Origin: Fasciola hepatica
Taxonomy: Eukaryota; Platyhelminthes; Trematoda; Plagiorchiida; Fasciolidae
Direction of reading: 5' to 3'
Length of the DNA stretch: 64,000 nt
Assembly: GCA_948099385.1 (NCBI GenBank)
Contig: CANUEZ040000199.1
Span: 3,730,001 to 3,794,000 of the forward strand
Shown: piece by piece, positions 45,654 through 57,800 of the stretch
Layout of the letters: every line of letters starts with the position of its first letter
Position numbering within the stretch: position 1 is the first letter of the stretch
Program-made: the position numbers and the translations under genes
The notes under the pieces: generated by a model
The model's database searches: none
What the model saw: only the letters and a program-made list of their open reading frames with translations
Told to the model about the DNA's origin: nothing

Positions 45654-47430
45654 TCACCACAGCGCAGTGATGTTGACTCGTGCATGCGTCTGCCACAACC
45701 ATTTCTCAAGAAATACATCCACATGTCGACTGAACAACGTGTCGTTAGGCTCTTCCACCAATTCGGCTGGCAGCGAGTTCCATAGATTGGTCACCCTCCG
45801 AGATAGACGGTACACCAATGGGAGGCCCACCGACTGCAGTTTCCTTAGAGTTAGTGGGTGCCCCCTCGTACAGACATGTCCTCGAAAAGGGAGCTCTGCA
45901 CGTAGTTCTGGGCCGAAGTCGCCTCTGATGGTACGCCTGGTGAAGATCAGGTCTCCCCGGACTCTCCGATAGAACACTGGAAACAGCCCCTTGATCTTCA
46001 GCCGCTCTTCGTAGCTGACCCCAAGTAGCCCTCCAATAAGGCGGATTGCACCTCTCTGTACTCTTTTCAACTTTGCCATCTCTGCCAACGTACAAGGGTA
46101 AACCGCTGGCCCCCCGTATTCGATCCGGGGACGCATATGGGTAGCCTATAGTACCTTGAAGGCGTTGAGTGAGAGATGGCCGAATGAACGAGTAATCGGC
46201 CCGAGGAAACTCTACGCTGACGAACAAACTCTATCAGTGTTGTGCTTCGTTTTTAGTGACGAGACCACCATCACTCCAAGATCTTTTTCGCGGACGGAAA
46301 GCCGAATGGGTGCCCCGTGTATATTGTACATCCCATTGTTGGATGGAGCTCCTACTCGGATATGCGCACACTTGTCGGTGTTGACTGGCAGTGGCCACAG
46401 ATCTGACCATCTCTCAAGGGCTTTGATATCCTCCTGAAGAACGAGCTCGTCTGCATTTGATGTATTCGTGCTCTAGGTCTTAAGTTCGTCTGCGTAGATG
46501 AGACACGGTGATTGAAAAACTGGTGGTTGATCATTGATATAGACCAGGAAGAAGAGCGGACCCAGAACCGATCCTTGTGTAACACCACCAGTTGCCACTT
46601 GCCAAGTTGACAGTGATTGTGCTACTCGTACTGTAAAGGTTCTCCCTTTTAAAAAGTCCTCTATCCACAGAATCAAGGGATCTACAACACCAAGAGCCTT
46701 AAGCATACCTAAAAGACGGTCATGCGGGACTTTGTCAAAAGCTTTGGTGAAATCCACGAGGATTATGTCCGTAGGGTGTCCTTTAGCCTTGGCCATCGTC
46801 CAGCTTTCTTGCGCGATTACTAAGTTTGTCAGGCACGACTACTTTTCCAAACCCCATGTGGTTGTCGGCATATTATGTTCCCGGATTCGCGTTGCCAGCA
46901 GGCGCTCTATAACCTTTCCTACCACCGGCGTTAGACCGACTAGAGACGTGTTGAACAGTCGTGTGACCGGTTGAGTTAACACATCGGCCAGCTCCTTTAC
47001 CACTAAAGGATGAACACCATCAGGTCCCGGAGATTGGTCGACTTTGATGATGCGCATGGTTGCCGCCACTTCTTCCGCAGTGAGATCTTGGCACGACATT
47101 TGAGAGACACCAACTGCAATGTGTGAGGGACGGTTGTGCTTCTGTTCAGGAGCATAGACTGACAAGTAGTATCTCTGCTTTGTGTTCATCTGTAACTCTC
47201 AGAGAGTGTCCGTCCTGTAGGGCTGGGATTGCAGTTGTGATTTGCGTTTTCTGTCGCAGATATGCGAACAGGCGTTTGGGTGCTCGAACCGAGTCCACTG
47301 CTAACGTCTCTTCAAAGAGACGTCGCTTTTTCGGCTTCATTTGGGTATACTGATTCCGAATGGTGTGGTATCGGTCATATCCCTCTCCAGTTGCGTCACA
47401 TTGTTTCCATGCTCGGTTCCGACCCTTCAA
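45654..47430 (-). pseudogene. CR1-like reverse transcriptase and C-terminus
   Basis: SPGPDGVHPLVVKEL opens the RT. Then RLFNTSL joins directly to VGLTPVVGKVIERLL, so the segment that normally holds the W-x-x-A-x-V-x-P-I-x-K-x-G and YRPIS motifs (about 30 residues) is missing. A TAG follows WGLEK. The palm DIILVDFTKAFDKVPHDRLL and GVTQGSVLGPLFFLVYIND are intact. The catalytic box reads YADELKT instead of YADDLKT, followed by TAG. Thumb and tail (RIEYGGPAVYP, FYRRVRGDLIFTRR, VTNLWNSLPAELVEEPN) run to the stop at 45654. Confidence 0.85.
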
Positions 47431-47699
47431 AAGACGCCTAAGTTGCGAGTCAAACCAAGATGGGCCTTTTGCAAGCGGTCACACTCTGGATGGTGGAGCA
47501 AACGTTTGGCAAAATTAAAGGATTTCATTTCGAATTACTCTCAAAGCCTTGTCTGTGTCGTACAATTCTGGCGGGTACCACATCACTGAGAATGCAGCCT
47601 CCCTGAGTTGTTGGAATAGCATTCGCCAGACGTTGAGTCCACTCTGTTATCTTGGAACTAACGTCGATCCTCTATTCCAGCTGATGGTCAACACCGCAT

Positions 47700-48330
47700 G
47701 GTCACTGCACCCTAGTGGGTGTAGGTACACAATCTGACCAACATCGGAACGCCTTGGAGATATCGCCAGATCCGGAATAGATGAATGGTGATCCTAGGTT
47801 CCGGTCGGCGTTCTGACCTGTTGGTACGAGGAAAGTTCCAGCACCGTAGAAAGGAGCCCGCGGGAAAATAAATCCACTCCTGCATTGCACCGTAAGTTCT
47901 CCCAGTCCACATTTGGCGAGTTGGAGTCATCCAAAATTAGACAGTGACCATCGTCAGCCCAAAGTCATACGCCGGTCAGTATTTCCCGAGGATATGCTTC
48001 TGGGGACCGATAAATGACCCGGACAGACTCAAATTCACTGGATGTCAACTTCACGCGACACCAAAGAGGTTCTTCAAAGCCCCCCGGGTGTATCAGGCAA
48101 TCCAACTGCAGTGAAGAGATGTCTGGTCGAATGTACATCGCCACGCCCCCTCCTCCCCGAGCTTGGCACCTATCAGCACGGTAAAGTGTATATCTCAGGA
48201 TAGCCACTGCCAAATCCTACACTTCACTAGTAAGCCACATCTCCGTCAAGGCGAACAATATTGGCCAGTGTTGAACCACCCATGCCTCAAGCTCATCTCG
48301 TTTGTTCAACGGACTCCTGACATTAGACGA
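47700..48330 (-). pseudogene. CR1-like AP endonuclease
   Basis: Scrambled N-terminus with LNKRDELEAWV and ALTEMWLTSEV (48.3-48.2 kb, two frames). Then YRADRCQARGGGGVAMYIR, RVIYRSPEAYP, and after a stop LILDDSNSPNVDW (the catalytic GDFN-like motif, G changed). It ends LGCSDHAVLTISWNRG, the conserved SDH triad end. Several shifts make it non-functional. Confidence 0.75.
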
Positions 48331-48532
48331 CATGATAAGTGCTTGTCTTCTTCTGTCTTACCTCTCCGTACAGACCATCATTGCAACTCCACTGCCGGGG
48401 TCACCTGGTTGGTGATGCTGTTGAGAGTGAACGGTTCCCATCTCAGTTGAGGACGCCTCCGTTGAACACGAAAATCCTGGATAAAAAGACGTGTTCCTCC
48501 ATTTGCCTGACGTTCGCGGAGCTCTCTCAACG

Positions 48533-48739
48533 CTAACCGGCAATTCTGTCGTTCCTCAGAATTTGCCGGAATGGGGAGCTGCAGGAACTCAGCAACTCAT
48601 ATTTATCCTTTTCGATTTTTGTACACTTAAGGTGAATCCACCTCTCACAATAATCACACATCAGGGTTTTGACCCGAGGGCCAATAGTTTTTTTGCATAC
48701 CAAACACGCACATTGACCCTCAAAAGTAACTGAACTCAT
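48533..48739 (-). pseudogene. CR1-like ORF1: PHD-like zinc finger
   Basis: From the ATG at 48739 the product has CACLVCKKTIGPRVK then LMCDYCERWIHLKC, the C-x2-C ... C-x2-C-x4-H-x2-C pattern of PHD or related treble-clef fingers. The last cysteine pair expected after SSCSSPF is lost. In CR1-type elements this finger precedes the endonuclease and may guide nucleic acid or chromatin binding. The frame stops at 48533. Confidence 0.65.
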
Positions 48740-49649
48740 ATTATTTATAAATCTGCTGAGATGCCACAAATATCACAAAACAATACATATCCACGAAGCA
48801 AAACGGTAGACACCCGGTGTAGCGCAAGTGTGTTTACTGATGTGCTAATAAACAGATCTGTGTTATGTTCGCCACGGAATACGAACACGGCAGAAGCCAT
48901 GTTCAATGACAACCCCGGGGAAACTGTTGGGGAAGTCGCTATCATAAGTGAAAAATGGCGAAAGATCAGCATCTTGAATGAAGCTGAAATTGTTCACTAG
49001 GAATTTGGACGACTTCCTTATAGATCAAATGTTCTGGTGACATCCCGAAAAACAAACACTGAGTCATATCAATATATCAGGTGAAAAATGAAAGAATTGA
49101 GGTTTCTGCGGTGTGAGTGATCGAGGAATTCAGCACAGACCAAACTAATGATCTAGCAGTATGCTCCCAATAGATAAGGCGTAGCTGTTCAGCTAATTTG
49201 ATGTGTAGTCCCGTAGACCAATCGAGAACACTCGACAAAAAGCTAAAATACTGGTTTAATTTCTGGAGAAATACAAAACGAAGTGACATGAGGAGAAAAT
49301 TACTCACATTCCACATTATTCATCCTCAATATATTAAGTGCCTCATGATATACATAAAAATTGGTGAACGGAATGCTTGAATGAAATAGTAGATGGGAAT
49401 GAGAATGTCAGTTTTCGCTACATTGTTAGACGAAAATGTGATTCATCTAACTACGGATGAGGCAGAATCTGTCTGTTGACTTCCAATTATAATGCAGTTC
49501 ACAGCCAATTCAATTATGGTAACAGGCAATTGGATAAACCCAATTAGTCATGGTGATGTTGTTGTCAACTTGGTGCATTTGCTTGTGCATTCGGATGACA
49601 TCAATCAAATTCTGAACCATAGTGGTTAACTGAATTTCGACTGCCTAGT

Positions 49650-51440
49650 GAAGTAGTGTGCACTTCAGCACACTTGTGTGCCCAGAATACCGGTTCAGAT
49701 TGTGTCGTTATCGTTGCTGAGTGGTCGCCGTGGCTCATTTTTAGTAGATTGACAGTATTTTCCGTGGCCCTTCCACCAGTCACTTCCATTGTTGTTCAAC
49801 CCTTATTTCGTCGTTCTATTTATTCTTCCCATCATTCCGTTCGACTGATGATGGTAAGGTGACTTCTGTGTTTACCGGACTTCCCATTGTTCCAACCTGT
49901 CCCTGAACTTCCTAGATTCGAAGCCAAAGCCTCGGTCAGTGATGATCGTCTCGGGTATATCAAATTGTTCCGAAACATTATTCACAAATACGCGAGAGAC
50001 TTTATCACCCGTTTGACCTCGAATCGGGATTGTCTCTACCCAACGAGACACATGGTCAACCGTTGTTATGATTTACCGGTTTCCGGTCGAACTCATGGTT
50101 AAGGGACCAAAAATATCCAACCACCATCTTCGAAAGATTCGTTGTGCTTCTGCTGGTTGCACTGGCGGTGCAACCGTCACGAGCTATTGGTTCCTCTGAC
50201 AGTCGGGGCAAGTACAAAGGTAGTCGTCCACGTCGTGCCGCATCAAGGGCAAGAATACAGTGCACCGCAATAAACTGAAGGTTCGTTGTTATCCCAAATG
50301 AGCGCTGTCATGCGCTAGCTGTGTTACACGCTCACGTAAGGCCTCGGGAATAAGAGACAGTCAACTGGGTCGCAGAACACGTGTCCTATCGATGTCAACA
50401 AACAGCCTACTAACCTCCACATACAAGAGATCCCACATTTCCAGTAAGTCGTGCAGCTTGGGTGAGCTCTCGTCTGGTCTAATTTCGGTTCGCATATAAG
50501 AATAAACAGTCCGCGCTTGACTGTCATTCTTCTGATGGCTGAAAGCGTCAACACTTGGCACCTACCGACTCACTGGGACTGCTTTGGCCGCCAGTTGGTC
50601 ATCTGGGATCGGGTAGGACAAAACTGCAGGTACCTCGTCTATACTCGATAGTAAAAGGTGAATTCTTGCTGGCGGTTAGCCCATCACACCAGTATTCCTC
50701 TCGGATCTATTGCTGTTATCGATCAAGGCAATGGTTTGTGATCGGTTTTAATGCGAAAACTAGTAGCAATCAGATACATTCTCCACTCCGCCAAATCACT
50801 CATGACTGCCATACATTCCGTTTCCGTTGCGGAGTATTTTCTTTCTGAACTTGTGAGCAAGCAGCTGGCGTGCATGATTACCCCGGACGGATGTGATAAT
50901 ACTGTGTCCATTCTGACGTCACTGGCATTTATAGCCACTTTAAATTTCTCGTTTTGTCTTTGTATTGTCAAACAGCTGCAAGGGTTTGTCCCACTTGCCT
51001 TGAGTTCCTTGAACGCAGCTTTCATATATGAAGTTCACTCAAATTTCGTGTCTTTCTTCAGTAGCCAAAACAGGACACAAGCTTTCTGGGCAAAGTTTGG
51101 AACAAACATGGCGTCGTAATTGACCAGGCCAAGGAAAGATTTCAGTTCACGATTTGACTGTGGCGAGGGAAAGTTTTGAATTGTCTCCACTTTCTTGGGC
51201 AGTGGCTGTAGTTTGCCACCCCCAACAATGTGTCCCACACAAACAGTTCTGTCCCGTACGATCTCACTCTTCTTCCCGCTCAACGTTGAACCCGCCATTT
51301 TCATTTCCTCCAAGAATGGAATTAGCTGGAAACATGCTCGCCGATCGTCTTTGAAAATATCGCGAAATCGTCCCTATGGAACAACACAATCCGGATTTTG
51401 CAATTGGGGGGCCAATAAGAGAATTCAGATGTTCGCCCCT
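49650..51440 (-). mobile_element. Gypsy-type LTR retrotransposon pol fragment
   Basis: Minus-strand order: end of RT, RNase H, then integrase. RT end: GHIVGGGKLQPLPKKVE, ELKSFLGLVNYDAMFVPNF. RNase H: KVAINASDVRMDTVLSHPSG and RKYSATETECMAVMSD, ending FRIKTDHKPL. Integrase: the HHCC finger (AHDSAHLG, then MRHDVDDYLCTCPDCQ) and core (WLDIFGPLT, TIITDRGFGFESRKF, SPYHHQSNGMMGRIN). The finger and core carry at least four stops, and the third acidic residue of D,D(35)E is glycine. Protease, gag and LTRs were not found nearby. Truncated, dead copy. Confidence 0.85.
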
Positions 51441-51705
51441 TCTGATCTACATATTTTTCTGTTTTTATGAATGAAGTGCCAATTTATTATTGCTTTGGTT
51501 CATTAAAATTTAAAAAGACTTACTCGTACAAGAGCTTACGAATGTTTTGTTGTCCTCTATCTTGCGAGATTTCTTAACAAGCTTGATGATTCTATGACTG
51601 AACTGGAACCCATGCTTGCTTGATTTTCTTCGTTTTCTATTCAATGAGGAAAGTGATTTGTGTTCATGTGACATCTGAATATTCGTCTCTCATGTCAAAG
51701 TAAAG

Positions 51706-51918
51706 CCAAGCATTGAGTTGCTTTACGCACATAAACAGTGAATCTTCGTTCTTTTGCACTATTTCCGTGGATAAAATAATGCGATGCGTGCACTGTTTCA
51801 ACGAAGGAAAAAGGATTGACAACGGACTAATGTTCGACTTTCAAGCTGTTTCGTAATTTGATATATGTATGTCTCACAATTTTTGCGGGCAATGTGTGGG
51901 GCTGATGATACATTGTTT
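51706..51918 (+). repeat. Inverted repeat, left arm (about 213 bp)
   Basis: Almost identical to the reverse complement of 52752-52967, including CTTCGTTCTTTTGCACTATT and TGTGTGGGGCTGATGATAC. Only a few differences at the edges (AGCCAAGC versus AGCCAGC; ATTGTTT versus ATCGTTT). Confidence 0.85.
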
Positions 51919-51919
51919 G

Positions 51920-52750
51920 GCTTACTGTCTTTTGGACTCTACTTTTCACGCACAAACCTCAGGTCATTCGACCAAGCCTTCACTCGGAAGCACCAAGTCG
52001 GATGACCTAAGGTTTGTTTCGTATTTCTTGGTGAACCTTCTTGCGATGAACCAGTAGACGAGCGAGATATGGCAAAACAGAATTACGACGTATAAGAGTG
52101 CGAGTTAACAGCAGTTTGAACTTTGAGAGTGGAGAGAGTAGACAGTGTTTTTCAGTATGATCAAACAAGATAGAGGACAAAAGCTGCAAGAGGAATCCCG
52201 TTGTATGCTCTCATCGTTCACGAACGAATAACACTTCATAGGAAATATGAAATGATTTACTGGAAAGTATGGCAATAATTGATGCGTGCTCTTCTGTGGT
52301 TGTCCGTGTGTTTGTGTTGTCGCAGTCTATGGGCTTCATTTGTACATGATTTACTGTGCAGCGGATGATGGGAATCAGAGAGAACTTTAGAGGTAAAATT
52401 ATCACTAGCACAAAGTGCCTGATTATGATAATGTCAACAAAGCTAGATATGTTTTATGGATCTTATGATCAAACGAAAGTCCTTTTTTAGCAAACCAGGA
52501 AAGAATAACTAGGGAGAAGTAAAGTCAGTAGGGAATAACGAAAGCAGTCTCAAGTTTCGAAGTGCGCTTTTGAGGTACGAGGAGCATAAGTATTCCGAGA
52601 GAAAAACAGGAAGTTTCTAACTTTGTATAATACCTCATTGACGTGCATAGACCGCGAAGATGTGCAAGTAGGAAAAGAAACAAAATATTTGACAGTGGAC
52701 GATGCGGAAATCTGTCAGTGATTTTCGATTGGATCCCTCGCGTGGTAAAT
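51920..52750. other. Spacer of the inverted repeat, no supported gene
   Basis: Contains short frames only (plus 51869-52057, minus 52211-52411). No transposase or retroelement motif. A foldback element with unknown cargo or a plain inverted duplication could explain it. Confidence 0.3.
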
Positions 52751-52751
52751 T

Positions 52752-52967
52752 AAACGATGTATCATCAGCCCCACACATTGCCCGCAAAAATTGTGAGACA
52801 TACATATATCAAATTACGAAACAGCTTGAAAGTCGAACATTAGTCCGTTGTCAATCCTTTTTCCTTCGTTGAAACAGTGCACGCATCGCATTATTTTATC
52901 CACGGAAATAGTGCAAAAGAACGAAGATTCACTGTTTATGTGCGTAAAGCAACTCAATGCTGGCTGA
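52752..52967 (-). repeat. Inverted repeat, right arm (about 215 bp)
   Basis: Partner of the arm at 51706-51918, spacer about 830 bp. On the minus strand this arm is the end of a 99-codon frame (52814-53113) with SSFFCTISVDKIMRC and the end FDFQAVS. The left arm carries the same last 40 codons but lacks the beginning. The 99-codon frame has no recognised domain. Confidence 0.85.
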
Positions 52968-53111
52968 TTCTTTTTGGATGTGTATAACTCAACTTTGGAA
53001 CTGTAGCCGTTACTGGGTAGCAGTGAAATATTACTGAAAGGGCCCAGGGTTCTGACTACTGATAACTTCAAGCGCCACGGAATTTGAAGATTATTGGATG
53101 GATGGACAATC

Positions 53112-53116
<5 letters not shown>

Positions 53117-53189
<73 letters not shown>
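53117..53189. repeat. (TA)n microsatellite
   Basis: About 70 bases of pure alternating T and A. Open frames of isoleucine-tyrosine repeats across it are artefacts. Confidence 0.98.
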
Positions 53190-53192
<3 letters not shown>

Positions 53193-53409
53193 ACACCGGC
53201 TTGAAAACAAGCATAGTGCCAACGCATCAACAACAGAGAATAAGTGCGAAGTCGATTGGTGGAGGATGAATAGTCAGTATAAAGATTACGTGTTAAAGCA
53301 AAATTCTAAGCTTTGTAAATTTTTGTCCGCTTTTTTCAGTTGTTTAGGAAGAAATGAGAAGTCAATACACAGTCCATACAGCATTCGCTCCTCTGAATTC
53401 GGTTCTTAG

Positions 53410-54800
53410 CCGTATCTCCCAGCGTCTCTAATCAATGGAAATCCTCATCTCGTGGGCCCCAACCAGGAAGAATGGGAAGCACCAATAGAAGAGAAAGCCG
53501 AAGCTAACTTCTCCATGCCGCTGCGTCATGTCATGCCCGAACGTCACCTTTGGTAGGCTGCTCGATTTATCGATACTCTGACTGAACCGCTATCCAGCGA
53601 TTGAGCGATTAGTAGAACACTAGCCCGAAATCCAAAGTCATATGAGGTGAGTTGGTGAACTTCAGGGAACGATCATTACAAGCGTAAATAACACCTTAAT
53701 ATTGGAGGCAATCCATTTAGGAGGAATCATGAATGGATATAGGTCTTTCAAATGAGCACAGAGGAACGTACTGCGAGCGATACGGGAACAAGTCATCGTC
53801 GGAAAGTAAGAATCAGTTATTGTTGTACAGAAAAAACGAATCAAAGAAGAAACTTGGGTTACTCGTATGACAATTGGACGGGTAGCAAGTTCAGACCGTG
53901 ACAGAGGAAATTGTACACGCGCCCGAGCTAGACAAGCATGCAGACATGGAGTGGTATTACCCTTAATGCAAAAAGTCATTCGCATCTTACAGAAGAGGAA
54001 TTCAACCGGGATTTCGTGTGAAACCTAAGCGTGCACCCACCCGAGACGTAGACATACACAAAACAGCATGAATAGCGCCCAGAGAAAAAGGTCAGCGCAG
54101 AGCAGGTAGGCTGGTTACAGGAATAAAATGAATAGCTCGTGAGTCTCCAGAGTAGAAAACAAACCCAGAGTAAAAGTGTGCACCTAACCCGTGATGGACG
54201 AAAAACGCTAGGCAAGAGCAAATTCAACGTAGAAAGGGACAGACAAATTGCGCTCAATGTGATCGAAATGGGGAAGAATAAAAATGGGGTAGGAAGTTTC
54301 AGCTTGGGAATTTCATAAACCATTTGATTCAGCGTTAAACCGGGCCCAAAATTCTCCTGCCGCATGGTCTTCTCAGACAAAGATCAGCCGAGGTTCGCCT
54401 AACTATAGCAACTCCCGTTCCTCACGTTCGCTCGCCAACCTCAACGGAGAATGTGAAACACATGCGGAACACAGGCCGTTCTCCGTGAACTACGTTGTGT
54501 GCTTTATTCGCGTTGTCCCTCTAATCTACATATTTTGTGGACATCGTGTCTTAAAATTCCACTGCTGGTTCACACCATCATGGTGTACATTAGGCCATGT
54601 CTACTAATTTCACATTCTTCGACCTGGAACACGCATATTAAATGCATAAGAAACGCTCGCCTTTCTGTATGATCCACCTCCTGCGCTTCTTCCTTGGGTA
54701 CCCGTGCCAAGACCACATTTTACCCGTTGTCCTTTTGATTTGAGGATTTGGAACCTCTTACCATTACGGAGCTCAGCAGATTCTTTGGTTTCCGTTGAAA
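53410..54800. other. GC-richer stretch, possible repeat, no supported gene
   Basis: Minus frames of 107 and 134 codons (53662-53985, 53976-54380) are open. The products are rich in Leu, Ser, Phe and Cys with no conserved motif, as expected from pyrimidine-rich DNA. The stretch may be LTR or UTR sequence of a retroelement, as it differs in composition from the flanks. No terminal repeat was found by eye. Confidence 0.25.
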
Positions 54801-57800
54801 AAATGCCAACATCGAAATGCGTGTACTCCTTACCACGTATGTGACTGGTTCCCGCAAATTACGAAACCCTTTTTCTCCCCTTCCGTCCTTTTATATTTGA
54901 TAGACTCGGCGCATTCGTATTGTATTAGTTTCGGCAGAAAGCACTGCCATCTGCCGATAGCTATCAGGTTGTTTGTATCAGCATCTCAACCACGTTTGCA
55001 GTAGTGCGATTGAGCGGGTTGTCTTACCTGTGGTTAGGTCCAAAGGAGCTTCGGATCTTTTGATTGCTATGGCTGGCATGCATATATGTTTGCAACAGAC
55101 TCACCGTTGATCTGTGAGATTGGAAGACACTGAAATGGAAAATGTATTTTTCGATCCTAAAGTTTTGATTGCGATTTCTCTTAAACAGGAGTTGGTTGTT
55201 AGGTCTGCTATCAGAACGATAACTACTCCTCAATAACCCATATACACTCAAAATCAGGTTTTCAATTGGCCATCACTAGTGTTCTGATCCACTCTCCTAG
55301 CTCTAGGGAGAAGACTGTTCTGCTTTCAAATTATCTGAGTCTGTTAGAGCAAAAGAAATTGTTTATATAGGATGAAGAGTGACTGACATCAATCGTTGCA
55401 CCAGGAACAAGTTAATCTAAAATCAGGCATCGGTTAATGTCTATTCTAATCTGTCAGAGAAACGGTCAAACACTGCTTGATGGGAATCCTGTCTTATCGA
55501 TGGTCGTCACTGATCCACGGTCCTGTCATTCACAGGTCTGTTTGCTCAATTCTTGACCATGATTCTGAACAGGCGCTGATATCCTGTCTGATAGAGAGGC
55601 TTGACTGTCCATCGACGGTGTGCCACGCCCATGCCTTTAAAATATCGTCACGACTAGAACTACCATTTTGTTTATTCTTAGGAAGTGCCTTAGAGTCAGA
55701 CACAACGATAATTAATTGCAACCAGACGGCGGCAGCTCCATCGCCAAATGGTTACCTCATATACGGGTGGCTTTCTTCTGTCATGCCCCACCACGCACAT
55801 CACAGGTCGGCTAGCGCTAATCAGTGGTCCTCTAAAGGTTAGTAAATCCAATCTGCGCCATCACTGGAATTTTTAGGTTTGCTTATCTAGATTCACCTGC
55901 TACCATTCGGCTTTGGCTCACCAATACGGTGTAAATGTCAGACGCTGTTACAGGCGGTGGTCAGACGAGATTGTGGTGGACTTAAATCCTTTCTGTCCGG
56001 GATTTAAATCTTCATACAGCCACCAGTAACTGCCCCCAATTGACACTTAAATTGGCAGCTACTTTTTTATTCTGACATTGTACGATTAATGTATGACAAA
56101 AAGGAAGTAAATGAGAGAATATAAGATTAGTTGAGAAGCTTTGCGCCATAGTATAAAAGTCCTCGGCCGTACCTTTAGAGTCGTGTATGGCCACCTTTTG
56201 ACTGACTTTTCCCCACCCCGTATTATTAGTGGAGTTTTGGAGATTTTGAATCAAACATCTAGTCATATGACTTAAACGTGCATCTGATTTCTAGAAAGTG
56301 ATGGGAACACCAACACCAAACTGCTAGCACATTAGAACCTAGTAAGACTGAAAAATCAAAAATTCCACGTGCACATACAGAAACATTCAATTATTACGGC
56401 ATGTGATTGTTGCTTCTCGATGTTGTGAAATCCAGGTAATGTGTTTTTACCTACCGGGGGAACGACTTGAATAATTGGGCTTGATGCGTACGAGCGGCCT
56501 AATTAGGAAAAGTGATGTGAGTACCACAGAACTATTAGCAAAGCTTCAGCTGAGAAAGCCTCGAATCTCTACAACCGAAAATTACACAAACCAAAATAGC
56601 AAAAGGGTTAAGGCTGCAGCACTGTACGCCAAGTCTTTTGCAAACTAGATTTGTATAAGTAATTTATACCAAGGAAAATAATTGGTGGATAAAAACTCAG
56701 TCAATCACAGCGAGCATGAGTTGATCATAGCAACTCGGATTTTCCGGAGAACCTCAGTGTGTGTAGCCAAGGGCAGTGCCAGGTGTAATGCTTGCTAACT
56801 AACTGTCAGCTACCCCGAGTCGCCCATGGGAGTATGATAACTAACAATTAGTCGTGACCGGCTGTTTGTCGTCTCTCAGTTTCCACCTAACATGATGTTA
56901 TGAAGATAGGCAACTGAGACATTCCGAAAACGAACGAGAGAAAATGAAGATCTCCTCTGAGGATGTTACAGAGGAAATATAAATAATCGTTCTGAACCCA
57001 GAGGACGAAAACCATATATGCAGAAAGCAATCTGTCAGAAATTAGGATCGTAAGTGCTCGAAAAGACAGTGATCCGATGTCCCGACAGTAAGAGAGAGAG
57101 AGAGAAAGACGTAGGTTGGATGTGAAAAGAAGCTTGATTGTGTGCTCGCCATCACCAGGACAATTGGGTACCTTTTAGAGAAACAGTTCTAGTGCTATAG
57201 GTGGTTAGTGATGGAAACTGCTATCATTTCGTGTCCCACGTTAGCGGTAACTAATGAATGTGTGAGCCACTGGCTGATGTGGACACTGAATTCCCCTAGA
57301 AAGGCTATATTGTGGTTCGGATCATTTACCAGGATATCTGTCGTAACTTGCAACAACAAGTCGAAAACAGAATGACCAGAACTGTTGAAGGCATGATAGC
57401 GGATGATGAAGTATTGGATGTGATGTGGGATTTTGAGTTCTATTCACATGAGCTGGAATTCTTGGTTGTAAACGTTGGAAGTGGATCAAGAAGTTAATGC
57501 GAAAGATTTGTGGATATAGGCTGCAAATAGAATGAATGACAGAGTGGGCAATTGAGCAAAATTAAGATGGGTTGTCAGAAGAAAGAGAAATTTGGTTTTT
57601 GGAAATGAGGACCAGGAAAGAGGGAGATTCCAGAGATTGGTGCACAAAGCTAATGTTACCATTTAGCCGAAGACTGTTTGTGAGTGCAATGCGAGAGTTG
57701 TGAGAACGATAAGAAAAAGAAGTGTGTCTGACCGGTAAGTCAAGGTCCATGTGCACAATGAGCAAATTCGCAAATCCCTCAGAGAGCTTCGAGCGATGAA

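Larger units (their letters stand above)
45598..48790 (-). mobile_element. CR1-like non-LTR retrotransposon, broken
   Basis: Minus-strand order: PHD-like finger (48.74 kb), AP endonuclease (48.3-47.7), spacer (47.43-47.15), RT (47.1-46.4), thumb and C-terminal region ending at 45654. The 3' end is GAATGAAGAATGAA, a short tandem repeat rather than poly(A), as usual in the CR1 group. Stops and frameshifts are scattered through it. The layout matches CR1-type elements known from flukes. It is a separate lineage from the RTE-like copies and has no ORF overlap with host genes. Confidence 0.85.

Noticed and set aside
45745..46227. 160-codon minus-strand frame in a second frame
   Set aside because: Mostly overlaps the CR1-like C-terminus, which carries the family motifs in the other frame. 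Only its first part may hold frameshifted CR1 sequence.
53098..53409. Open frames of Ile-Tyr repeats
   Set aside because: They are translations of the (TA)n microsatellite.
53976..54380. 134-codon minus-strand frame as a membrane protein
   Set aside because: Hydrophobic residues reflect T-rich DNA; no motif, splice site or start context supports a gene.
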